A program made the position numbers and the translations under genes. Shown here one piece after another: positions 42,401 through 51,156 of a stretch of 53,632 bases of DNA; the stretch's first letter is position 1, and each line of letters starts with the position of its first letter. A model generated the notes under the pieces. The model searched no databases. It had not been told where the DNA came from and saw nothing but the letters and a program-made list of their open reading frames with translations. Origin of the DNA: Candidatus Poribacteria bacterium (GTDB taxonomy: Bacteria; Poribacteria; WGA-4E; WGA-3G); contig PYIY01000166.1 of assembly GCA_003635195.1 (NCBI GenBank), positions 1 through 53,632 of the forward strand, written 5' to 3'.

Positions 42401-43061
42401 CTGTAATCTGAATAGCTTTTTTTAGGTTTCCCTGACCGTTTGGGAGTGTCTGCGGCAAAGTCTGGAAGGTTGCAGCAAAACCGTTGAGTGCGTTGGGTAA
42501 AAGAAAATGGGTGATCAGCAGAAGTCCTACGCCAGCGATAGCGATACCCGCATTCCGTTTAATTTTCCGAAATTCGGCTTGAAACACCTGTTTTCGTTGC
42601 ATGTGTTCCATGTCTTGATCGGTTTGGATGATGAGATGTTCAATAAATTCTGGGGCATATCCGAGCCGATTATCTGTCAAGTTCTTCCAAAGTTGTACGG
42701 CACTGAGAATCCGGTTCTCAGATGCAAGTGTGCTTTGATCTTGCGTCGATTCAAGGCGTGATGCGACTGCAGCGTCTGTGAACCTTTTGCAGAGCGGTAT
42801 AATAAGCGCGCGGATCACTATGTAGACAGCCACCCCAATTGATAATAAGAGGATCCCGATACGGACCCAGCGCAAGAACGGTGCCTGTCCTACTTGGAAA
42901 CTGACGTTTAGAACGATGAGCGCACCCACCATGACGAGTGTTAACATACCGACGCACTTCAGCAGACCTTCAGAGAAAGTGAGCCACCACCATTGTCGCC
43001 GAGCGGTATGCAACCGAGCAATTAGGTTTTCATAGGCTTGGTTTACATTTTGTCTGTTCAT
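39471..43061 (-). CDS. DUF4175-family giant membrane protein
   Basis: 1196 residues. Membrane helices near 35-54, 66-90 and 172-190, a beta-rich periplasmic part (about 200-560), then a very long Gln/Glu-rich coiled coil (about 590-1150) with repeated segments such as QLEQQLAESQEQLNQMAQNL-like. DUF4175 proteins sit next to VWA and DUF4159 genes in many Gram-negative genomes. The ribosome binding site (AAGGAT) is the first sequence after a MITE-like element (43077-43181). Function unknown; likely an envelope assembly or surveillance component. Confidence 0.8.
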   Translation of the reverse strand: MNRQNVNQAYENLIARLHTARRQWWWLTFSEGLLKCVGMLTLVMVGALIVLNVSFQVGQAPFLRWVRIGILLLSIGVAVYIVIRALIIPLCKRFTDAAVASRLESTQDQSTLASENRILSAVQLWKNLTDNRLGYAPEFIEHLIIQTDQDMEHMQRKQVFQAEFRKIKRNAGIAIAGVGLLLITHFLLPNALNGFAATFQTLPQTLPNGQGNLKKAIQITEIQPGNTQVERGTDVNVAAKVSGHIGAPVTLYYRIGDGNAQTSTVEWQSMPMQGASDQQVPGTASSYHLTLENVTRPLQYYISVEEVASSQYQVTISDEPIVTQFQYRLNYPAYTRLQSQTFPANTGDIQTLFGTELVFTGESNKPLKTAHLAFEESHDVELEVAARHPSETPPQSSTDEQLSESSPVTHAMRGNFIAQQSENYRIQITDVEGFKNRDPITYTLTVFKDTAPEVNIVSPARDTVLDNAMSVDLKVEATDDYGIQALQLVYRVEAEGAEEVNVPLKRWGVETAHVRKSVSVAYRWDVDQIGIFPGEVLAYYVQVLDNDDVSGPNIGKSPTYTLRFPSLSELYDSVAAEQETEQQGLEELVDEQADATGLIDTLLGKIRKNQELTFSDENLMQQVLENQKQIEQTAKQLVEDMQQTAEEMEQKQLFDTETIQKYQELQKLMEQALSEEHKEILRKLSEALAKQQVSEQEKSMMEANLSQEQFLQQLERAKSLYEQILLQQELEAAAKQAQALAEQQKELMDTLETSPQSAPANELAEKEDRVGEEFGKLSENLDELGTEMKALAENKENAPPQIERIADEIKRLNQFAKDHNLPEDLETTSENLRSGQNREALESGRAAEQTLTELAQGLDNALEFMEGANANETLTAMREAVQSGLHLSHLHEEVLSKTNNLIIAGQTETYMPSEILQLQNLAADELSTAEGIAQLANKLWELGNRQMEVPPKVVWHLNASNDALSRAARALEDRQPSLAMPIQRTALADLNQAVFELLDAMAQMNQQMGASGMENMLEQLQQLAESQEQLNQMAQNLSQQMREQGQTPGFEQMMRQLAAQQQLIREATERLAERAEQMAQMLGSLEEVAEDMTEVERSLQQGELNEQVLNRQEQILTRMLDSLKSLQKRDVGKQRKAEGAKKPETSAQEVPPLHPELLEIVQKLEATPHAKELEDIPFQYREQLRRYFKALSQKTQ

Positions 43062-43076
43062 TCTATCTATCCTTCT

Positions 43077-43181
43077 TAGGATTTACGCAAAACGCAGTAA
43101 TTTCGGTATTCTGAACCCCCTAAATCCCCAACCCCCCTTATCAGGGGGGTGGGGACTTTAAGAGAAAATACGTAAGTCCTA
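43077..43181. mobile_element. MITE-like element B, TAGGACTTACG termini
   Basis: 105 bases bounded by TAGGATTTACGCA (left) and the inverted TAGGACTTACGTA (right), the same terminal sequence as the element at 34337. Inside is the palindrome CCCCCCTTATCAGGGGGG. It lies between the DUF4159 stop and the DUF4175 ribosome binding site, inside an operon, yet leaves both genes intact. No protein is encoded. Confidence 0.65.
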
Positions 43182-43188
43182 ATCCTGT

Positions 43189-43881
43189 TTAATGTGTTAG
43201 GGCGTACACGGCGATATTAACCGCCATCTTTGCAGCGAGTTCCCGGACCTCTGGCGTATCCTCTGGGTGTACATCCGTATCTTCAAGTCCATCGCCGATA
43301 TCGGAACTATAAACGTAGTAAACAACCATTCGTCCATCGTGAAAAAGCCCAAATCCTTGTGCTGGCTCGCCATCGTGTTCATGAATTTTTGGTAACCCTT
43401 TCAACGCATAGAAGCAACGGTAAATTAGGTGTGTATTCGGTATCGGTTGCAATTCTTGTTCGGGAAATACCCTTTGCATTTCACGCCTGAAACTTTCGTC
43501 GAGTCCGTAATCGTCGTTGGCAAACAGAAACCCACCGTTCATCAGGTAGCCGCGTAGTGCTTCAACCTCAGCCTCAGTCAGTCGAATATTTCCGTGTCCG
43601 ACAAGGTATAGCATCGGATACTGATAAAGCGTATGATCTGTTAGTTTCAAGATTACGCGGTCCTCAGCGGCCTCAATATCCGTTCGGGTTCGGAGGAGCC
43701 TGAGCCAATTTTTAATAACGGTTGCGTCTCCATACCAGTCGCCACCGCCGCTATAATGGACTTGCGCGATGGTCATCGGGATCCCGGAGGCGATCAATCT
43801 TTGTCCAATATGCAGACCTACTGCTGTGCAAAATAGGAGGCAGCAGATGAAAAAAGGATTCTGTCTTATCAATCGCATCAT
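43189..43881 (-). CDS. DUF4159-family protein
   Basis: 230 residues from ATG 43881 (GGAG upstream; GTG 43896, which overlaps the VWA stop, is the alternative). N-terminal helix (FFICCLLFCTAVGLHIGQRL) then the DUF4159 domain: AQVHYSGGGDWYGD, LKLTDHTLYQYPMLYLVGHGN, LRGYLMNGGFLFANDDYGLDESFRREM and GFGLFHDGRMVVYYVYSSDIGDG. The fold resembles a glutamine-amidotransferase-like Rossmann domain, apparently without catalytic Cys. Its partners are the VWA protein upstream and DUF4175 downstream. Confidence 0.85.
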   Translation of the reverse strand: MMRLIRQNPFFICCLLFCTAVGLHIGQRLIASGIPMTIAQVHYSGGGDWYGDATVIKNWLRLLRTRTDIEAAEDRVILKLTDHTLYQYPMLYLVGHGNIRLTEAEVEALRGYLMNGGFLFANDDYGLDESFRREMQRVFPEQELQPIPNTHLIYRCFYALKGLPKIHEHDGEPAQGFGLFHDGRMVVYYVYSSDIGDGLEDTDVHPEDTPEVRELAAKMAVNIAVYALTH

Positions 43882-43895
43882 AGCACATTGCTCCA

Positions 43896-46262
43896 CTAAG
43901 TCAGCCCGATCCGTTTACGTAAAAACCACTCTGTGCCCAACAATCCGACGACTGTAATGAGAATCAACGGATGGCTCCAGAGCTCCCGTTCTGCGTCAAC
44001 AAATACTTGATTTTGGACCTTGGCAACATTTTCTGGTAACGATTCAGCATCCGCCATCTCGAAATAGGCACCGCCGGTTTCCGATGCAAGTTTTTTCAAA
44101 AGGTCTTCGTTGAGTTGTGGTGCTTCTAATTCGGCGAGTTGCGGATGCACATGGATATCAATTTGATCTTCGCCCAGCGTCTGATTCGCAGTTTTTGCAG
44201 TTGCTCGGATACGGTAAGTTCCATTCTGTAGTAGTGAAAATTGGGTGCTATAGAGGTCACCTGTATCAGTAGCGGTTTCGGTTGCGCGCTCGGTTATCCC
44301 ACGAATTTGGAGTTGAAAGGGCGCGCCTTCAGGCGGAACAACTTCAAATTGAACGGTGGCATCTGTCTGTGTCGCGCGGTACGCTTCAGAATATAGATAT
44401 GCTGTGACCGTCGCTGTGTCGCCGATAGCATAGCTGCTGGCATCCGTAGTCAGGTGCAATTTCTCTTCATCGGTGTTCGTTGCCATCCATCGAAGCACTT
44501 GTGCCCAGAACCGTGAATAGGTGTCTTGATAACGGGTATCTTTAAAAGTATTGACCCCGAAATCCCAATTCCAGAGTCCTTCCGCAGCAACCAACAGGCT
44601 TTTGCCTAAGCCAGTTCTCTGTAGAATCAGGATAGGTGCCCCTTCTCCGCTTTCCATGAGAAGTGTCGCGCCGCCTCTTAGACGAAACCCACTAAAGGAT
44701 CGCTGAAGTGCGGGCATGTTTCGCCACGCGGCTGCGTTATTACTGGCTAATGTCGAGGTTTGATTTTGCGGCGTGTCCATAAGCTGCAACATCGGATGAA
44801 ACATGCCGGACGCGGTCGGCTGTACAATGAATTCAGTATCGTGTCTACGACAACCGTTTCTTGGAATCTCAATTGGCAAAAGCTGCGCCAATTCCGTCCT
44901 TCGCAGTCCATTCATACCGAGCATCCTACGAGACGGGAGGAAGATAATCGGTTTTCCTTGTACCTCAACAAAATTAACGATTGCGCGTTGTTGCGCGGTG
45001 GTCAGATGTTCATCCCCTAAATCTCCTAAAATCAACACGTCGTATTTGGAAAGCTGCGCATGTGTTTCAGGGAATCGCGGGGTTTCCGACGCTGGCGTTG
45101 TTTGTGGGTAATACCCATCTAAACGACTCGGCACACTACCAGCCGGTGGAAACCGCTTCGATTCGTTCCGTAGCAAAATTGCACAAGTCGCCTCAATATC
45201 AGGGTCTCGTTGGAGGGCGCGTTTCAGATACGTGTATTCCCATCTCGGTCTACCTTCGAGATAAAAAACATTGAGTTTTGCTTTCACAACTTTCACGGAA
45301 AACGTCTTTTGATTGTTCGCTTCTGTTAATTCACCATCAAGCACCGGAAGCTCGACGGTATATTGAAAGTTTCCTTCAACTTGTGGTGTCAATTTCAATT
45401 CGACGACCTGTTTTGTGGTAGTGCTCTCGGATGCTGTATTTTGAGATGCGTTAAAGGTGAGTGTCGCGGTATCTACAAGTGTTTTACGCGTTATCTCCCG
45501 CAAAGAGAGTCGTGCTGTTTTACCAGTATATCCGGTTTGTACGACCGTTACACGGATGATACTTTCATGGTTTGTATAGGCAACTGGCGTGTAATCAATA
45601 TGTTGGATCTGAATGTCTTTTGGGGGTTCCAGAGAACCGACCCCGATAGCGTAGACAGGTACACCCAACCCAGTAATATCTTCCAGAGGAAACTGTCCAG
45701 AGTTATGTCCGCCATCTGTAATCAGCAGCATCCCTGCCGTGTTTTGCCCTTTCCACGCTGCTGTTGCTTCTCGTATAGCAGCCCCAATATCGGTGAGTGC
45801 TCCGTTCGGTTCAAACTGTGGCAGTGGTTCGGCATCAAGGTCTTGTGGTAACGATGTGCTTTGATGGAGTCCTGTATCAAAAGGATAGAGATGCACCTCG
45901 AATCGAACGCGTAAAGCCTGTAGAAATTGCCTCTGCCCACTGAACAGCAATTGATTCACCCGACTCAACCGAGATACAGATGTTTCACGCATGGGTGCAT
46001 CGACGAGGTTCATACTTTTCGATGTGTCCACTAAAATGGACAGGTGCGTCGGTGGTGTAATGTCCTTCTTTTCAAGGATAACGGGTGCTAAGAGACAACA
46101 GAGCAGGATCGACGCTGCACAGATCCGCATTGCGATGAGTAAAAATCGATACCTCGGATGCATAGGATGTGTCATCCGTAGGTAAAGAAATACAGTTACA
46201 CCGATGACAATACCGATACCGAGTACAACTGCCCATCCGGGCAAAAAATAGGTGAATCGCAT
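43896..46262 (-). CDS. VWA-domain membrane protein (BatA-like)
   Basis: 788 residues. Helices near 10-28 and 40-62, then a von Willebrand A domain with the metal-binding DTSKS (Asp79, Ser81, Ser83) and further segments (LLITDGGHNSGQFPLEDI, VYAIGVGSLEPPKDI). The middle has a glutamine-amidotransferase-like region (YDVLILGDLGDEHLTTAQQ), then Ig-like strands and a C-terminal helix near 765-782. This gene class usually lies beside a MoxR ATPase and a DUF58 gene; neither is in the window, as the gene upstream (46605) runs the other way. First gene of the apparent operon 46262 to 35376. Confidence 0.8.
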   Translation of the reverse strand: MRFTYFLPGWAVVLGIGIVIGVTVFLYLRMTHPMHPRYRFLLIAMRICAASILLCCLLAPVILEKKDITPPTHLSILVDTSKSMNLVDAPMRETSVSRLSRVNQLLFSGQRQFLQALRVRFEVHLYPFDTGLHQSTSLPQDLDAEPLPQFEPNGALTDIGAAIREATAAWKGQNTAGMLLITDGGHNSGQFPLEDITGLGVPVYAIGVGSLEPPKDIQIQHIDYTPVAYTNHESIIRVTVVQTGYTGKTARLSLREITRKTLVDTATLTFNASQNTASESTTTKQVVELKLTPQVEGNFQYTVELPVLDGELTEANNQKTFSVKVVKAKLNVFYLEGRPRWEYTYLKRALQRDPDIEATCAILLRNESKRFPPAGSVPSRLDGYYPQTTPASETPRFPETHAQLSKYDVLILGDLGDEHLTTAQQRAIVNFVEVQGKPIIFLPSRRMLGMNGLRRTELAQLLPIEIPRNGCRRHDTEFIVQPTASGMFHPMLQLMDTPQNQTSTLASNNAAAWRNMPALQRSFSGFRLRGGATLLMESGEGAPILILQRTGLGKSLLVAAEGLWNWDFGVNTFKDTRYQDTYSRFWAQVLRWMATNTDEEKLHLTTDASSYAIGDTATVTAYLYSEAYRATQTDATVQFEVVPPEGAPFQLQIRGITERATETATDTGDLYSTQFSLLQNGTYRIRATAKTANQTLGEDQIDIHVHPQLAELEAPQLNEDLLKKLASETGGAYFEMADAESLPENVAKVQNQVFVDAERELWSHPLILITVVGLLGTEWFLRKRIGLT

Positions 46263-46337
46263 ATCTATTCTAATCCCTTCTGCAAGATATTATAGTGTAA
46301 TTAAGGTATCGATGTCAAACGGATTTTGGTTTTTAGC

Positions 46338-46526
46338 GGTCAGCCATCTGCCGTCGGCTATCAGCCATCAGCAACCAGCTGCCAGTTTCCATAAGCAAAC
46401 GGTGAAGTGCTGAATCATATCAACGCTTGTTTAAATCGGAGTTTACGAGATTATAGAGACTATTAGGATTAAGACCCCAGAAATTTTTATGTGCTGACGA
46501 CTGATTGCTGACTGCTGATGGCTAAC
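46338..46526. repeat. TCAG-rich repeat pair in inverted orientation
   Basis: The left arm (46338-46395) has GGTCAGCCATCTGCC, GGCTATCAGCCATCAGCA and CCAGCTGCCAGTTTCC. The right arm (46493-46526) has TGCTGACGACTGATTGCTGA and CTGCTGATGGCT, which is the inverse of TCAGCCATCAGCA. It is the largest member of the dispersed repeat class and could fold into a long imperfect hairpin. Otherwise 46263-46604 holds only the promoter below. Confidence 0.5.
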
Positions 46527-46537
46527 TCGAAATAGGT

Positions 46538-46567
46538 TTGACAATGCCTGATTTACTGTGTTAAAAT
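46538..46567 (+). promoter_or_regulatory. Sigma-70 promoter of the 46605 gene
   Basis: TTGACA (46538-46543), 18-base spacer, TAAAAT (46562-46567), with the ATG 38 bases on. Confidence 0.7.
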
Positions 46568-46604
46568 ATGTTTAAAATAAATTGCGACAGAAGTGGGGTA
46601 AAGC

Positions 46605-46976
46605 ATGGCGGAACAAAACGGTAACGAAAATATAGACGAAATGCAAGATCAGACCGAGGCAGCAAGCGGTGTTATCATTAACGCTGCGCAGATGCAGTCG
46701 ATTGATATTAGCGAACGGTTCACACGGACGAAAACAGAGACGGGTTGGCGGATTAAATTGGAAGCATCCGCTCGCGTCACCGTCAACTTTATGACGAGTA
46801 TGCGGAAACTTGAACTCACACTCATGCAGGACGATTGTATTGAACGTGACGGAGACGACCTAATTCTGGTACGGAATCAACCTGCTGACGCGTATCGTTC
46901 GCAAAGAGGTGTATCTTCATCGCCGCTCGCGCGGAGCAATGAACCTGCCTCGGTTCCTGACGCGTCTGAGAATTAG
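46605..46976 (+). CDS. Uncharacterised small acidic protein
   Basis: 123 residues with GGGGTAAAG before the ATG. An acidic, low-complexity N-terminus (EQNGNENIDEMQDQTEAAS) is followed by a short strand-rich segment (GWRIKLEASARVTVNFMTSM, KLELTLMQDDCIERDGDDLILV). Family not recognised, no signal peptide. It is followed by a zinc-ribbon gene after 40 bases, probably the same transcript. Confidence 0.7.
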   Translation: MAEQNGNENIDEMQDQTEAASGVIINAAQMQSIDISERFTRTKTETGWRIKLEASARVTVNFMTSMRKLELTLMQDDCIERDGDDLILVRNQPADAYRSQRGVSSSPLARSNEPASVPDASEN

Positions 46977-47016
46977 GCAGTTTGATGCGCCTTAGATTAA
47001 GCGATATAGGGGGTGA

Positions 47017-47553
47017 TTGCCCATTCTGGAACGTATTTATCGACTTCTCTCAAGTTTAAAGGGTGGTACAATGATCCCTACAGAAGTAGTGCTCAGCCCA
47101 CAAAGTTATGCACAAGTTGTCTCGGAGCTTGCTGAAACGCTTGGTTACGAAGGTGTATCGCATTTGCAGCTTGCGCATCATCTCGCCTTAACCGTCTCCA
47201 TCCAACAAGAGAATACAGATGTGGTTGTGCTGAAAGAGTTGAGTCCTAATCCGTGTCCGATCTGTCACCGTCGATTGACATTCCTTCGCGAAACTATGGA
47301 CCGTTTTGAAAGCGATGGTTCTCAGCAGGTGCGTTGTCCTATGGGGCACCGCTATCCGGGTGAACTGAAGGTGTACTACTTAGACATCTTCCAGCACACC
47401 ACGGGCAGTGAATTGGAGAAACCTGTGAAGGTGTGTCCAGAATGTCAGGGTGAGAACATCCAATATTTGGCACCGAATGTGATGTTTTGCCTTGATTGTG
47501 ATTGGGATAGCGGGATGGAGCCACGGTATCAGATGCAAAGCGTCAGAGATTAA
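47017..47553 (+). CDS. Zinc-ribbon protein of unknown function
   Basis: 178 residues from TTG 47017 with GGGGGTGA before it; ATG 47071, after GGGTGG, is an alternative. Cysteine pairs: CPICHRRL, CPMGHRYPG, CPECQGENIQY and CLDCDWDSG, at least two zinc-ribbon pairs. The N-terminal part (VVLSPQSYAQVVSELAETLG, GVSHLQLAHHLAL) is helical. No family recognised. It could bind nucleic acid or act in a protein complex. Confidence 0.7.
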   Translation: MPILERIYRLLSSLKGGTMIPTEVVLSPQSYAQVVSELAETLGYEGVSHLQLAHHLALTVSIQQENTDVVVLKELSPNPCPICHRRLTFLRETMDRFESDGSQQVRCPMGHRYPGELKVYYLDIFQHTTGSELEKPVKVCPECQGENIQYLAPNVMFCLDCDWDSGMEPRYQMQSVRD

Positions 47554-47573
47554 CAAAGGCATTCAAATAGAGT

Positions 47574-47594
47574 GGCGCGCTTTGTAAGCGCGCC
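47574..47594. repeat. Palindrome GGCGCGCTTtgtAAGCGCGCC between converging genes
   Basis: A 9-bp perfect stem with a 3-base loop, between the converging 47017 gene and groEL. It may act as a two-way transcription stop, though it lacks a T-run. Confidence 0.6.
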
Positions 47595-47646
47595 GACACG
47601 GATCGTGGACTGACGTGTTTGGCAGCACACCCACTTCAAAATAGGT

Positions 47647-49296
<1,650 letters not shown>

Positions 49297-49359
49297 TTAA
49301 TTTTTAATGTTGTAATATTTGAATATAAAAAAGTGGTGCGACTGTAAATCGCTCCTATA

Positions 49360-49388
49360 ATTATAGCATACACGCTCGGTAAAGTCAA
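49360..49388 (-). promoter_or_regulatory. Sigma-70 promoter of groEL
   Basis: Minus-strand TTGACT (49388-49383), 17-base spacer, TATAAT (49365-49360), about 80 bases before the start codon. Confidence 0.8.
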
Positions 49389-49426
49389 TTTTTTATCATT
49401 GCTGAATGCTGTTCAGAGTCCAGAAC

Positions 49427-49455
49427 TTGACACCAGGAGGCGAATAAGGTATAAT
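49427..49455 (+). promoter_or_regulatory. Perfect consensus promoter of the 49496-50193 module
   Basis: TTGACA (49427-49432), 17-base spacer, TATAAT (49450-49455): both hexamers and the spacing match the sigma-70 consensus exactly. Diverges from the groEL promoter. Confidence 0.85.
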
Positions 49456-49495
49456 ACCAATAAAAAATCCAGATACAAAAATGGCTATTTGAAGC

Positions 49496-49789
49496 ATGTT
49501 AACCAATCGAATTACGGAGAGCCCTCTACTTTTACGGGAAGGCAGGAAAACACTGATATCCCTACATGGGGAAATTAAGAAAATCACTGACCAGTTGAAA
49601 AGAGGGAATATGAATCCTGGAATAGGAAACAAACCGATTGGTAACAGAATCATCGAATCCCGAACCCGCGGGGGTGCGCGGATCTATTGGAGAATTAGAG
49701 GCAGTCAATTTGAAATCTTAGGAATCTCTGGTAAAGATAATCAGCAGAAGGTCATTGATGAGGTCCTAAAACATTTTGGAGATAAATAA
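49496..49789 (+). CDS. RelE/ParE-like toxin candidate
   Basis: 97 residues. The C-terminal half, IESRTRGGARIYWRIRGSQFEILGISGKDNQQKVIDEV, has the strand pattern and basic/aromatic residues of RelE/ParE-superfamily toxins (R-I-Y-W-R and E-I-L-G-I-S-G-K). The N-terminal part is helical (LREGRKTLISLHGEIKKITD). Only GAAGC lies before ATG 49496, so translation may be weak. The following gene starts 2 bases after its stop. Confidence 0.6.
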   Translation: MLTNRITESPLLLREGRKTLISLHGEIKKITDQLKRGNMNPGIGNKPIGNRIIESRTRGGARIYWRIRGSQFEILGISGKDNQQKVIDEVLKHFGDK

Positions 49790-49791
49790 AA

Positions 49792-50193
49792 ATGGATAAA
49801 TCCTATATAACTTTACAACATAACGGTTATAGACTAACAATCTATAGCGGAATTGCCCCTCTGGATCCGGATAACGATAATGTTGATGTTCAGGTTACTT
49901 TTCCGAACGGCGACAATTTCTCAGCCACCTTTTTTACCCTCCAAAACATTGACACCCTGATGAAACACTATACAAAGACTGGCGAATGTGCTGCCGGTTC
50001 GTACTTCTGGGCATCTAACATGATCATCGTCCAAAAACTTACAGAACAGACGATCTGTGAAGCCATTGATGACTTGTTAGCAGGAGAGGAATTTACGTCT
50101 ATTTTTTCAAAAAATTCGGAACCCACAATTGTTTCTCCCAAAGATGGAGAAGCACTCTTCAAACGTTTTGATGAATCTTTGCAGAACTCCTGA
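49792..50193 (+). CDS. Unknown partner of the RelE-like gene
   Basis: 133 residues. Strand-rich N-terminus (SYITLQHNGYRLTIYSGIAP, DVQVTFPNGDNFSATFFTLQ) and a helical middle (IIVQKLTEQTICEAIDDLLAGEEF). No DNA-binding motif recognised, so it is not a typical RelB. It may be the antitoxin or an immunity-like protein; the assignment rests on gene order and spacing only. Confidence 0.6.
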   Translation: MDKSYITLQHNGYRLTIYSGIAPLDPDNDNVDVQVTFPNGDNFSATFFTLQNIDTLMKHYTKTGECAAGSYFWASNMIIVQKLTEQTICEAIDDLLAGEEFTSIFSKNSEPTIVSPKDGEALFKRFDESLQNS

Positions 50194-50275
50194 TCTGAAT
50201 CGCAGATGACACGGATAACGCGGCTTTTTAAGTTTTCGTCATTAAACCGCGCCTACCAACAGAGGCTATGAAAAT

Positions 50276-50296
50276 GGCGAGGCTGAGAACCTCGCC
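50276..50296. repeat. REP-like palindrome GGCGAGGcTgagAaCCTCGCC
   Basis: A 7-bp GC-rich stem with an A-T pair further in, followed by AGCAAGTG; same plan as the palindromes at 34594 and 37481. Confidence 0.6.
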
Positions 50297-50332
50297 AGCA
50301 AGTGTCAAATTGTTTCTCTACGCGACTTACAA

Positions 50333-51055
50333 TCAACGGGAATTCTTCAAGCTGCCCCACGTAACTGCCAATTTCTGTGCGGGGTCAACTGCAAGTGTCG
50401 CTTCACCTAAGGTAATCGCCGGAATTATAGGGACTGAACCTAATTCCAGAGAAACGATGTCTATGGTAGAAATCCAGATATCAGGGCGCGGATTTTTCCA
50501 TTTCGTGGTAATCAGTCCGGCGTGTCCACAAGGACCGCCTTCTTTCTTGATCCAACCCCAGACGGAGTTATCGTCTTCAAGATTAGCACCATCGTGACAC
50601 CAGTCATCGGAATTAACACCTGAAATGAGTTCAAGTTCTTCCTTTTTGCCATCTCGGTAGTTCATGATGAATTTGTAACTCGGCACGCCGTTCTGTTCCC
50701 ACCCCGTTGCGTGGAAAAAATAGATGAACTTAGCCTGACCTTCGATAGCAATGTCCTCAACTGCTTTGGGCCATCTCGCTGCATTCGTCCCAAAAATAAC
50801 AATCGCGCCATCAATAATCTGGAATTCAACCTTACCGTCGGGTCCCTCAAATTCGCCTACCTCGCCAATAGGTAGACGCGAGAGTGTGCTGTCACCAGGG
50901 GCTAACGTCCACCATTGGTGTTTAACCAGCTTCGTGTTTGAATAGGGTTCTATGTCAACATGTATCCATTCATCTAACGCTGTCGCAATTCCTGTTAAAA
51001 AAAGACTGACGGCACAGCAAAAAGTCGTCAGTATGAACAACTTAACCAGTTTCAT
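50333..51055 (-). CDS. Secreted protein with C-terminal WGxLK tag (fourth)
   Basis: 240 residues with a signal peptide (MKLVKLFILTTFCCAVSLFLTG). The mature part has jelly-roll-like strands: KFIYFFHATGWEQNGVPSYKF, YRDGKKEELELISGVNSDDW and WKNPRPDIWISTIDIVSLELG followed by VPIIPAITLGEATL. This is unlike the 773, 1691 and 6030 proteins, yet the C-terminus AVDPAQKLAVTWGSLKNSR is the same motif. The tag is therefore separable from the domain it is attached to. The body may bind carbohydrate; family not assigned. Confidence 0.8.
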   Translation of the reverse strand: MKLVKLFILTTFCCAVSLFLTGIATALDEWIHVDIEPYSNTKLVKHQWWTLAPGDSTLSRLPIGEVGEFEGPDGKVEFQIIDGAIVIFGTNAARWPKAVEDIAIEGQAKFIYFFHATGWEQNGVPSYKFIMNYRDGKKEELELISGVNSDDWCHDGANLEDDNSVWGWIKKEGGPCGHAGLITTKWKNPRPDIWISTIDIVSLELGSVPIIPAITLGEATLAVDPAQKLAVTWGSLKNSR

Positions 51056-51156
51056 AAGGGATTCCTCCTATGTTGATTTGTGAAGACAGTATAACAGAAT
51101 TAGAAATAATGTCTACAAATTTTGGAGGATTGACATAAGGTGTGTGGAAATTAGCA

